From Kordiimonadaceae bacterium (GTDB lineage Bacteria > Pseudomonadota > Alphaproteobacteria > Sphingomonadales > Emcibacteraceae): DNA of 7,539 nucleotides. The notes beneath the pieces were generated by a model. The model had not been told where the DNA came from. It did not search any database and was given only the letters and a program-made list of their open reading frames with translations. The stretch's first letter is position 1. Every line of letters begins with the position of its first letter. Shown here piece after piece: positions 1 through 6,342 of this stretch. The stretch lies in contig JABIPV010000053.1 of NCBI GenBank assembly GCA_018699075.1, positions 1 through 7,539 of the forward strand, in the 5' to 3' direction. Both the position numbers and the translations under genes were made by a program.

Positions 1-1446
1 ATCGCCAGCCAGATGGAAGAAGCAAGAATGGAACGCACCACAGCAGATATGGTTTCTGATGATGGTAAAATTTCATTACGCGCGACGGGTACTGTGCAAA
101 TTTTTGACGGTTTTCTTACCCTTTATCAAGAAGGCAGAGATGACGCAAAAGAAGATGATGAAAAACGCCTACCTAAGCTAACTACTGGTGAGAGCGTAAA
201 TAAAGAAAAAATCGAAGCCAACCAACATTTCACTGAGCCACCACCGCGGTTTTCAGAAGCCAGCCTTGTGAAACGCATGGAAGAGCTTGGCATTGGCCGT
301 CCTTCTACCTACGCATCAATCCTTACAGTATTACGGGATCGAAACTATGTTGTTATGGATAAAAATCGATTTATTCCGGAAGGAAAAGGTCGGGTTGTTA
401 CCTCATTCCTTGAGAGCTATTTCAATAAATACGTACAGTATGACTTCACCGCTGATCTGGAAGCAGAACTTGATAAAGTTTCTGAAGGTAAAATCGCATG
501 GAAAGAAGTTTTAGCCAATTTCTGGCTTGATTTTAGTGCCGCTGTTGGTGAAACAAAAGACCTGCGTGTATCTGAAGTGCTTGACGTTATTACAGATGCT
601 CTTGCGCCGTTCATTTTCCAAGAACGCGAAGATGGTTCTGATCCACGAAAATGCCCAAAATGTAAAGAAGGCGGATTAAGTGTTAAAACAGGTAAATTTG
701 GCGCTTTCATTGGCTGTGAAAATTATCCAACTTGTAATTTCACCAAGCAAATTCAAAATGGTGATGACACAGAATCAGCTGATGATGGTCCAAAAACTCT
801 TGGTATTGACCCTGCTACAGGCATGGAAGTAACAATAAGATCTGGACGTTTTGGGCCTTACATTCAACTAGGTGAACCCGTTGAAAAAGAAAAACCGAAA
901 CGTTCGTCAATTCCGAAAGGCATGTCACCCGAATCTGTTGATTTTGAGCGGGCATTAAAACTTCTGGCCTTGCCGCGTGATGTGGGAATGCATCCGGAAG
1001 ATGGTAAAGTCATTAAAGCCGCTATCGGTCGTTTTGGGCCATATGTGTCCCATAGTGGCGCCTTCGCAAGCCTTAAAGACCCAGAAGACGTATTTAACAT
1101 TGGTATTAATCATGCAGTTACTTTACTTGCTGAAGCGGCGTTAAAACGCGGTAAAGCGGCTGAGCCGATTAAAGACCTTGGTGAACACCCTGATGGTGGC
1201 GGAAATATCCTCGTAATGGAAGGTCGTTATGGCCCGTATGTAAAATATCAGCGTATAAATGCGACCATTCCAAAAGATAAAGATCCAAAAGAAATTACAG
1301 TTGAAGAGGCCATCGAGCTAATCAAAGCACGCGCGGCAAAAGGCAAGAAGCCAAAAAAAGCGGCCGCAAAAAAGAAGCCTAAAGCAAAAGCAAAGGCAAA
1401 GACCAAAACTAAACCAAAGGCCAAGGCCAAACCTAAGGCCAAATAA
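1..1446 (+). CDS. topA: DNA topoisomerase I (type IA), C-terminal part; 5' end outside window
   Basis: Type IA topoisomerase, which relaxes negatively supercoiled DNA by passing strands through a transient single-strand break. The frame is open from base 1, so the gene starts upstream; 481 codons are present. The Toprim domain and the catalytic tyrosine region (MRTDS-type motif) are not in the window. What is visible: the conserved core block at 229-324 (PPRFSEASLV...GIGRPSTYAS); one four-cysteine zinc finger with Cys codons at 652, 661, 715 and 733; three C-terminal repeats centred on G-R-[FY]-G-P-Y (844-861, 1027-1044, 1222-1239); and a 40-residue Lys/Ala/Pro tail (1324-1443). A single zinc finger followed by GRFGPY repeats and a basic tail differs from the multi-finger E. 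coli enzyme and is typical of alphaproteobacteria and many other bacteria (family knowledge). The stop TAA lies 8 bp before rnr, which suggests an operon. Identity is close to certain; the true length is unknown. Confidence 0.97.
   Translation: MASQMEEARMERTTADMVSDDGKISLRATGTVQIFDGFLTLYQEGRDDAKEDDEKRLPKLTTGESVNKEKIEANQHFTEPPPRFSEASLVKRMEELGIGRPSTYASILTVLRDRNYVVMDKNRFIPEGKGRVVTSFLESYFNKYVQYDFTADLEAELDKVSEGKIAWKEVLANFWLDFSAAVGETKDLRVSEVLDVITDALAPFIFQEREDGSDPRKCPKCKEGGLSVKTGKFGAFIGCENYPTCNFTKQIQNGDDTESADDGPKTLGIDPATGMEVTIRSGRFGPYIQLGEPVEKEKPKRSSIPKGMSPESVDFERALKLLALPRDVGMHPEDGKVIKAAIGRFGPYVSHSGAFASLKDPEDVFNIGINHAVTLLAEAALKRGKAAEPIKDLGEHPDGGGNILVMEGRYGPYVKYQRINATIPKDKDPKEITVEEAIELIKARAAKGKKPKKAAAKKKPKAKAKAKTKTKPKAKAKPKAK
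1324..1443 (+). repeat. Low-complexity Lys/Ala/Pro tail of TopA
   Basis: Forty codons made almost only of Lys, Ala, Pro and Thr, ending in short K-A-K, K-T-K and K-P-K units, with matching DNA repeats of the AAAGCA and AAGGCC kind. The tail resembles eukaryotic histone H1 tails. Similar tails occur on many bacterial type IA topoisomerases, where they are thought to add non-specific DNA binding (family knowledge). Such tracts change length easily between strains. Confidence 0.85.
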
Positions 1447-1449
1447 GGA
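1445..1449 (+). promoter_or_regulatory. Ribosome binding site of rnr
   Basis: AAGGA, 5 nt before the rnr ATG, overlapping the last two bases of the topA stop codon. It supports the ATG at 1455 and tight coupling of the two genes. Confidence 0.7.
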
Positions 1450-1454
1450 AAATA

Positions 1455-3692
1455 ATGGCAGATTTTAAAGCCCCTTTTCCGAATGCTGAACAAATTTTGG
1501 AATTCATTCGGGAAAATCCGGGCCGTAATTCAAAAAGAGAAATTACGCGCGCTTTTCAAGTAAAAGGCGAAGACAAAATTAAGTTAAAAAAGCTACTTAG
1601 GAAAATGACCCTCGGTGGACAACTTGAAAAATCACATAAATCCACTTTGAATGTAAAAGGTGATCTGCCGCCGGTACTTGTAGTTGAAATAAGTGGCATC
1701 GATGCTCACGGTGATTTAACCGCCCGCCCCGCAGAGTGGCATCATAAAGAAGATCCGCCGCAGATTTTGATGTTTGCCCATGACAAACGTAATAAACTTG
1801 GCCTAGGCGAGCGAGCATTAGTCAGGATTACTGCCAACAAGCATAAAGGTGAAAGCGGCTATATTGCTAAAGTCATTAGGAAGCTTGAAAGCCAATCATC
1901 ACAAATAATGGGTATCTTCAGATCAGATGATGAAAACATAGCCTTTGTGAACCCGACGGATAAAAAAGACAGAAGCAATTATATCATTGCCAAAAGTGAT
2001 TGGAATGGCGCCATAGATGGTACGCTGGTCCTTATTCAAATTAAACCAGTGCATCAAAGATCGCGCCATGTTAAAGCGAAACCTGCTAAAATTTTAAAAT
2101 GTTTTGGCTCTGTAAGTGATCCAAAATCAATTAGCCTGATCGCTATTATAACACAAGGGATAGCGACTGAATTCCCTGATGAAGTTATGAAAGAGGCCGA
2201 AAAATCACAACTGCCTAAATTAGGCACCAGAACTGATTTTCGTAATATACCATTGATCACCGTTGACCCCTCAGACGCCCGTGATCATGATGACGCCATT
2301 TGGGCAGAAATGGATTCTGATCCGAAAAATGAAGGTGGCTGCCATATCATTGTCGCCATTGCTGACGTGGCCAAATATGTAAAACCGAGTTCAGAATTAG
2401 ATAAAGAAGCCCGTAAAAGAGGAAATTCAACATACTTCCCTGACCGTGTTGTCCCAATGCTGCCAGAAGCATTATCAAATGGCCTGTGTTCGCTTCATGA
2501 AGGCGAAGATCGTGATACAATGGCCGTACATATTTGGTTTGACAAACGGGGCAAGAAAATAAACCACAAGTTTGAACGTGGCCTTATGAATAGTCACGCA
2601 AGTTTATCATATGAAGAATTTCAAAATGCCCGCGAAGGCGGCGTATCTAAACGTGCTGCACCTTTACTTGATACGGTAATAAACCCATTATTTGAAGCAT
2701 ACGAGGTTTTGCAAAAAGGGCGCAATTTCCGAGAGCCACTCGAATTGTTTGTTCCTGAGAAGAAAATTAATTTCGACGACAAAGGTAATTTAACGTCGAT
2801 TACCACAAAAACCAGCATTCCGGCCCATAAGCTTGTCGAGGAGTTTATGATCCAAGCCAATGTAGCTGCAGCAGAAGAGCTGGAGAAAAGAAATATTCCT
2901 TGCATGTACCGTATCCATGAACAACCGAGTGCGGACAAAATGGAAACTTTACGACTTTTCATGCAGAGTTTGGATTACAAGTTTGCAAAAGGTCAGGTTA
3001 TAAAACCTAAAACATTCAACCAACTGATTAAAAGTGTGAAAGACACACCTCTTGAGAATGTAGTTGGCACTATAGTTCTACGTACTCAAATGCAGGCAAA
3101 ATACAGCCCAGATAATATCGGACACTTTGGCTTATCACTCACCAAATACGGTCATTTCACTTCACCGATCCGGCGATATGCAGATGTTTTGGTTCACCGT
3201 GCTTTAATAACAGCACTTAAACTTGATGATGATGGTTTGAGTAAAAATGATTTAGAATTTCTACATGAAACCGCCGAGCACATTAGCAATACAGAACGTA
3301 ATTCGATGATTGCAGAACGTAATTCTACGGAACGCTATATTGCTCATTTTATGAGCACACAAATCGGCGAAACATTCGCCGGCAAAATTAATGGTGTCGC
3401 GCGTGCTGGGTTATTCATTAGTTTGATAGAAACCGGCGGAGAAGGCTTTACGCCTGTTTCATCACTGATCGGTGACTATTTCCATCATGATAAAGAACAT
3501 CAACTTATTGAAGGACAACATACCGGTATTCAATATCAGTTAGGTGATTCTGTTGAAGTTCGATTAAAGGAAGCCAACCCAATCTCAGGCAATATGATTT
3601 TTGAGCTAATAGACGATAACTTAACCAAGCATCAAAGCCGTCAAAGGCCACGAAAAAGGGGCGGTCAACCTCGAAAACGAAAAAGAAAATAA
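1455..3692 (+). CDS. rnr: Ribonuclease R (3'-5' exoribonuclease, RNB family)
   Basis: Processive hydrolytic 3'-5' exoribonuclease that degrades structured RNA, takes part in mRNA and rRNA quality control, and works with trans-translation in bacteria that have been studied. At 745 residues it is somewhat shorter than E. coli RNase R (813) and has the full domain order: N-terminal winged-helix region (about 8-60), two cold-shock/OB domains (about 70-200), RNB catalytic domain (about 258-590), S1 domain (about 637-718), and a very basic tail rich in Lys and Arg (725-745). The catalytic metal-binding aspartates are present in DPSDARDHDD: D271, D277, D279 and D280, matching E. coli D272, D278, D280 and D281. 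The second RNB signature (GHFGLSL...TSPIRRYAD) is at 556-577. The ATG at 1455 has a good AAGGA site. It lies 8 bp behind topA; this pairing recurs in alphaproteobacteria. RNase II is less likely because of the winged helix, the basic tail and the length. Confidence 0.97.
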   Translation: MADFKAPFPNAEQILEFIRENPGRNSKREITRAFQVKGEDKIKLKKLLRKMTLGGQLEKSHKSTLNVKGDLPPVLVVEISGIDAHGDLTARPAEWHHKEDPPQILMFAHDKRNKLGLGERALVRITANKHKGESGYIAKVIRKLESQSSQIMGIFRSDDENIAFVNPTDKKDRSNYIIAKSDWNGAIDGTLVLIQIKPVHQRSRHVKAKPAKILKCFGSVSDPKSISLIAIITQGIATEFPDEVMKEAEKSQLPKLGTRTDFRNIPLITVDPSDARDHDDAIWAEMDSDPKNEGGCHIIVAIADVAKYVKPSSELDKEARKRGNSTYFPDRVVPMLPEALSNGLCSLHEGEDRDTMAVHIWFDKRGKKINHKFERGLMNSHASLSYEEFQNAREGGVSKRAAPLLDTVINPLFEAYEVLQKGRNFREPLELFVPEKKINFDDKGNLTSITTKTSIPAHKLVEEFMIQANVAAAEELEKRNIPCMYRIHEQPSADKMETLRLFMQSLDYKFAKGQVIKPKTFNQLIKSVKDTPLENVVGTIVLRTQMQAKYSPDNIGHFGLSLTKYGHFTSPIRRYADVLVHRALITALKLDDDGLSKNDLEFLHETAEHISNTERNSMIAERNSTERYIAHFMSTQIGETFAGKINGVARAGLFISLIETGGEGFTPVSSLIGDYFHHDKEHQLIEGQHTGIQYQLGDSVEVRLKEANPISGNMIFELIDDNLTKHQSRQRPRKRGGQPRKRKRK

Positions 3693-3718
3693 ATATTGAA
3701 AAAATCACGGACTTTTAC

Positions 3719-3746
3719 TTGACTTAAACCATAATCCCTGTATTTT
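3719..3746 (+). promoter_or_regulatory. Putative sigma-70-type promoter of rpmG
   Basis: TTGACT (3719-3724) and TATTTT (3741-3746) are separated by 16 bp, giving a start of transcription near 3753 and a leader of about 35 nt. It lies in the 95-bp gap between rnr and rpmG and would let the ribosomal protein gene be expressed independently of topA-rnr. Read by eye only; the -10 element is 4 of 6 against TATAAT. Confidence 0.5.
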
Positions 3747-3776
3747 CCGCTCACGCAATTTATGAAATTTAAGAAC

Positions 3777-3781
3777 GGAGG
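3777..3781 (+). promoter_or_regulatory. Strong ribosome binding site of rpmG
   Basis: GGAGG, 6 nt before the ATG, is the strongest Shine-Dalgarno in the window. It fits a highly expressed ribosomal protein and fixes the start at 3788. Confidence 0.8.
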
Positions 3782-3787
3782 CTAGTA

Positions 3788-3955
3788 ATGGCCAAACCAT
3801 CAAGTGTAAAAATTAAACTCGTTAGTACTGCTGACACAGGTTTTTATTATGTAACTAAGAAAAATCCACGTAACATTACCGAAAAAATGGTAATGCGTAA
3901 GTATGATCCTGTTGTGCGCAAACACGTAGATTTTAAAGAAGCTAAAATTAAATAA
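3788..3955 (+). CDS. rpmG: 50S ribosomal protein L33 (bL33)
   Basis: Small protein of the large ribosomal subunit, located near the tRNA exit site. The 55-residue product begins MAKPSSVKIKLVSTADTGFY and continues with the family pattern: a YVTKKNPRN block, a conserved KMVMRKYDP stretch and a C-terminal HVDFKEAKIK. The length is normal for L33. There is no cysteine at all, so this is the zinc-independent (C-minus) form, as in most proteobacteria. It has a strong GGAGG site and a plausible promoter of its own, and is followed by a hairpin terminator shared with the convergent pleD. The position next to pleD-divK and downstream of rnr matches an arrangement common in alphaproteobacteria (recalled, not searched). 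Confidence 0.96.
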   Translation: MAKPSSVKIKLVSTADTGFYYVTKKNPRNITEKMVMRKYDPVVRKHVDFKEAKIK

Positions 3956-3987
3956 TTTTACTTCCTAAAAGACACTTAATTTTATTG

Positions 3988-4021
3988 AAAAACGGCTGCT
4001 TTTATTAAAGCGGCCTTTTTT
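3988..4021. terminator. Bidirectional intrinsic terminator between rpmG and pleD
   Basis: Nine-base-pair stem GGCTGCTTT (3994-4002) with AAAGCGGCC (4007-4015), including one G-U pair, around a 4-nt loop TATT. On the + strand it is followed by six T (4016-4021) and ends rpmG transcription. On the - strand the stem is followed, one base on, by five T (complement of 3988-3992), so it can also end pleD transcription. It lies 38 bp after the rpmG stop and 15 bp beyond the pleD stop. Confidence 0.85.
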
Positions 4022-4035
4022 ATGATTTGTTGAGG

Positions 4036-5415
4036 TTAAGGAAAGCTAATATTACAAACTTTATTACGACCTGTTTCTTTAGCTTTATAAAGACCTTTAT
4101 CCGCCGCAGCCAGCAACTTTTCTTTAGTATTACATTCTTCGCTAACTATTGAAGCACCAATACTTACGGTGATGTTGATCGGTTCAGCAGAACCAGAAAT
4201 TTCAAATGGTTTATCACAAATGGTTCGTCTCAAGCGCTCCGCGATAAAAAGAGCGAACTCTGCATCAGTTTCTGGCATTATAACAGTAAATTCTTCCCCG
4301 CCGTAACGTGCTACTAAATCTATACTACGCATGTTGCTTGAAATTCGTTTCGAAAATTCTTCCAAGACTTCATCACCAGAAGCATGCCCATATGTATCAT
4401 TTACTATTTTAAAGAAATCTATATCCAGCATTAACAGTGAGACATTTGTTGGTTTTTCATTTTCCGAAGAAAATATATTATCCAAATGAGTGCTCAAGAA
4501 ATGTCGATTGTATAGATTTGTAACCGAATCTGTTACAGCCATTTCCATATTTTTTTGCATTTTTCCACGCAAATAATCGGCAAAACGTTTATGTCTAATT
4601 TGTGATTTTACTCTTGCGACAAGTTCATTGCCATCAATAGGTCTGTTGACATAATCAGTAACACCAATTTCCATTGCTTGAATAAGACGATCATTGTCTC
4701 CATCATCAATTAAAACCAGTATCGGCGTATGCCTTGTAATTTCACTTGAGCGTATCATTGAACATAACCGTAATCCGTCAGCCTGCCTCAAACTTAGACT
4801 AATAATAAATAAATCATATTGATCCAAATTTGATGTTGTAATTTCGCCTGATTCTGCATCATCCAGATCAATTTGGGCTGCTGTATCTTCTAAATAACCA
4901 CTTATACGATTTGCAACCCTCTCATAATCTTCGATAACAAGTACTTTAGCATCATCCAGTTTAATAGATGCACTTCCATCTAACGCAGCATCACCTGCAA
5001 AGGCTTTACCGGTTGAATCACGCACTCTAAGTTCATCCATTAGAACCTTCAAACGCACTAATGATTTTACACGGGCAAATAATGGAAGATCTTGGATTGG
5101 TTTGGTTAGAAAATCATCCGCACCCGCCTCAAGCCCTGTAATACGGTCTTTCGGCTGATCTAATGCGGTGACCATAATGATTGGAATGTGAGAAATAGTG
5201 GGGTTTTCTTTAACACGGCGGCAAACCTCGAAGCCATCCATGCCAGGCATCATAACATCTAATAAAATAATATCGGGATGTTCGGCTTCGATGATCTTAA
5301 GCGCATCAACACCATTCATCGCAGTAAGCACATCAAAATATTCACTTCGAAGCTTTGCTTCTAGTAATTTCACATTATGCAATACATCATCAACAACTAA
5401 GACTCTCGCCGTCAT
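4036..5415 (-). CDS. pleD: PleD-type response regulator diguanylate cyclase (REC-REC-GGDEF)
   Basis: Makes cyclic di-GMP from two GTP when its first receiver is phosphorylated. In Caulobacter this drives the swarmer-to-stalked transition and acts at a cell pole. At 459 residues it matches Caulobacter PleD (454). REC1 (about 1-125) is complete: acidic D9 and D10, phosphoacceptor D53, T83 and K105. REC2 (about 155-285) is degenerate: S206 stands where the phosphoacceptor Asp is expected and R258 replaces the Lys, as expected of the dimerisation adaptor. The GGDEF domain (about 290-456) has GGEEF at 372-376, metal and substrate residues D331, N339 and D348, and an intact inhibitory I-site R363-S-I-D366, so product feedback is expected. 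It starts 9 bp after the divK stop. That stop is in frame with pleD, so the start cannot be moved upstream. Co-transcribed with divK. Confidence 0.96.
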   Translation of the reverse strand: MTARVLVVDDVLHNVKLLEAKLRSEYFDVLTAMNGVDALKIIEAEHPDIILLDVMMPGMDGFEVCRRVKENPTISHIPIIMVTALDQPKDRITGLEAGADDFLTKPIQDLPLFARVKSLVRLKVLMDELRVRDSTGKAFAGDAALDGSASIKLDDAKVLVIEDYERVANRISGYLEDTAAQIDLDDAESGEITTSNLDQYDLFIISLSLRQADGLRLCSMIRSSEITRHTPILVLIDDGDNDRLIQAMEIGVTDYVNRPIDGNELVARVKSQIRHKRFADYLRGKMQKNMEMAVTDSVTNLYNRHFLSTHLDNIFSSENEKPTNVSLLMLDIDFFKIVNDTYGHASGDEVLEEFSKRISSNMRSIDLVARYGGEEFTVIMPETDAEFALFIAERLRRTICDKPFEISGSAEPINITVSIGASIVSEECNTKEKLLAAADKGLYKAKETGRNKVCNISFP

Positions 5416-5424
5416 TTTATGATT

Positions 5425-5790
5425 TTATCCTACGAATTTACGAACTGTTTCGATAAAATGGCTCACTGAGATAGGTTTCGCAATATAGGCTTCACAACCA
5501 CCTTCGCGAATTTTTTCTTCATCGCCTTTCATCGCGAATGCCGTTACAGCAATTACAGGAATAGATTTCAGATCATCATCTTCTTTAATCCATTTTGTAA
5601 CTTCAAGGCCAGAAACTTCAGGAAGTTGAATATCCATTAAAATAAGATCTGGCTTTTCATTTCTTGCAAGTTCTAGAGCCTTCATTCCCTCTTGTGTTTG
5701 AACTGTCTCATAACCATGTGCGTCTAACAGGTCACAAAACAATTTCATGTTTAAGTCATTATCTTCGACTACAAGTATTTTTTTAGGCAT
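5425..5790 (-). CDS. divK: Single-domain response regulator DivK
   Basis: Stand-alone receiver without an output domain. In Caulobacter DivK~P, set by the kinases DivJ and PleC, binds DivL and lowers CckA kinase activity, so it controls CtrA and cell-cycle progression and is placed at the poles. The 121 residues cover one receiver fold: E9 and D10, phosphoacceptor D53 in LILMDIQLPE, T83 in AVTAFAMKGD and K105 in the AKPIS block. D90, the residue changed in the cold-sensitive Caulobacter divK341 allele, is present. The match to Caulobacter DivK as I remember it is close over the whole length, including KGDEE, IREGGCEAYI and KPISV. It is the first gene of a divK-pleD unit. A TTGACA box and a CtrA-type site lie upstream, and a weak AGAGA stands 5 nt before the ATG. 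Confidence 0.96.
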   Translation of the reverse strand: MPKKILVVEDNDLNMKLFCDLLDAHGYETVQTQEGMKALELARNEKPDLILMDIQLPEVSGLEVTKWIKEDDDLKSIPVIAVTAFAMKGDEEKIREGGCEAYIAKPISVSHFIETVRKFVG

Positions 5791-5834
5791 AAAATTCTCT
5801 TATTTTCTAATTATATTTATGTTGAGCACATTTC

Positions 5835-5848
5835 ATAGTTTATACTAT
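5835..5848. repeat. Short inverted repeat in the divK leader region
   Basis: ATAGT (5835-5839) and ACTAT (5844-5848) around TTAT form a small palindrome at about the predicted start of divK transcription. It could be an operator, but short palindromes are frequent in DNA this rich in A and T. Confidence 0.25.
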
Positions 5849-5855
5849 AGATACA

Positions 5856-5885
5856 ATTAACAACAGTATATTAAAAAGCTGTCAA
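5856..5885 (-). promoter_or_regulatory. Putative divK-pleD promoter
   Basis: On the - strand a perfect TTGACA (complement of 5880-5885) is followed after 18 bp by GTTAAT (complement of 5856-5861, 4 of 6 against TATAAT). Transcription would start near 5849, leaving a leader of about 59 nt. The -35 is good, the -10 weak; a real promoter could instead be CtrA-dependent with a poor -10. Confidence 0.35.
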
Positions 5886-5899
5886 TTGAACTAAATGTA

Positions 5900-5905
5900 T
5901 ATAAT
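5900..5905 (+). promoter_or_regulatory. Putative -10 box for the DUF3572-dinB unit
   Basis: A perfect TATAAT 33 bp before the DUF3572 start, which would put transcription start near 5911-5912. No convincing -35 hexamer is seen at 15-18 bp upstream (the region reads AAGCTGTCA), and the DNA is AT-rich, so this is only a candidate. Confidence 0.35.
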
Positions 5906-5912
5906 GAAAAAC

Positions 5913-5927
5913 TTAACATGTAATTAA
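5913..5927. promoter_or_regulatory. Candidate CtrA binding site (TTAA-N7-TTAA)
   Basis: TTAA (5913-5916), seven bases CATGTAA, then TTAA (5924-5927). This is the exact half-site spacing of the alphaproteobacterial cell-cycle regulator CtrA (consensus TTAA-N7-TTAAC, established knowledge). On both strands the base after the second half is G rather than C. It lies between divK, a reported CtrA target in Caulobacter, and DUF3572-dinB. In DNA this AT-rich a chance match is possible (a few percent for the region by rough estimate). Confidence 0.45.
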
Positions 5928-5938
5928 GAAACATTTTT

Positions 5939-6223
5939 ATGGATCAAAATAAAGCAGAAATTCTGGCAATAAACGGGCTATCATTCGTTGTAGAGAATGA
6001 AAAATGCTTGGCAGAATATTTAAATCTAAGTGGCACCTCTTTAGAACATTTAAAAAGCTGTATAACTAACCCCAACTCTATGAACACAACATTAGGTAGC
6101 ATTATCGATTTTTTATTACAAAATGAAGCTTATTTAATCGAATTTTCAGAATCTCAAAATATTGGCCCAAATGAAATAGTAAAGGCAAGGCGCTTTTTTC
6201 CTGGTGCCATTGAATATATGTAA
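5939..6223 (+). CDS. Small DUF3572-like protein of unknown function
   Basis: A 94-residue soluble protein, mostly helical by its pattern, with no signal peptide, membrane segment or metal motif. The N-terminal AEILAINGLSFV, the central LGSIIDFLLQNEAYLIEF and the C-terminal KARRFFPGAIEYM fit the DUF3572 family as I remember it: alphaproteobacterial proteins found next to dinB and divK, without known function. The start ATG at 5939 is fixed from below by an in-frame TAA at 5921-5923. There is only a weak AAGA-like site, and the CtrA-type site ends 11 bp before the ATG. The stop codon overlaps the dinB start (TAATG), so the two are almost surely translated from one message. A role linked to DinB or to the cell cycle would be guesswork from position alone. 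Confidence 0.85.
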   Translation: MDQNKAEILAINGLSFVVENEKCLAEYLNLSGTSLEHLKSCITNPNSMNTTLGSIIDFLLQNEAYLIEFSESQNIGPNEIVKARRFFPGAIEYM

Positions 6224-6342
6224 TGGTGAGTGCTTTTTGTAGAGACTGCCTGAATGACATTGAAGAATACCAGTCAAACACGTCTTGTCCTAAATGCGCT
6301 AGTCCCCGAATAATTTCTCATTCAGAACTTGATCAATTAAGT
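6223..6342 (+). other. Zinc-ribbon-like N-terminal segment of DinB
   Basis: Codons 1-40 place four cysteines at 6238, 6247, 6286 and 6295, as two CxxC knuckles 12 residues apart, before the palm begins at about LSIAHIDCD. E. coli DinB starts directly at the palm. The segment has the spacing of a small zinc ribbon and could bind metal, DNA or a partner protein. Metal binding is inferred from the spacing only. Confidence 0.7.

Noticed and set aside
287..514. Open frame of 75 codons on the + strand inside topA
   Set aside because: Overlaps the clear TopA coding frame, has no family resemblance and no ribosome binding site. The same holds for the reverse-strand frames inside topA and rnr and the + strand frame at 5198-5422 inside pleD.
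3292..3325. Direct repeat of 13 bp (CAGAACGTAATTC) 21 bp apart inside rnr
   Set aside because: It encodes the repeated ERNS peptide in a region where RNase R homologues normally have two similar ER-containing segments, so it is coding convergence and not an insertion or duplication.
3762..3785. Seven-codon frame ATG...TAG in the rpmG leader
   Set aside because: It overlaps the rpmG ribosome binding site but has no Shine-Dalgarno of its own and no repeat of regulatory codons; most likely chance.
5857..5874. Second pair of TTAA half-sites upstream of divK
   Set aside because: The spacing is 10 bp instead of 7, so it does not fit the CtrA consensus; TTAA is common in this AT-rich stretch.
5791..5938. 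LexA (SOS) box for dinB
   Set aside because: No GTTC-N7-GTTC or GAAC-N7-GAAC pair is present; only a single GAAC at 5888-5891.
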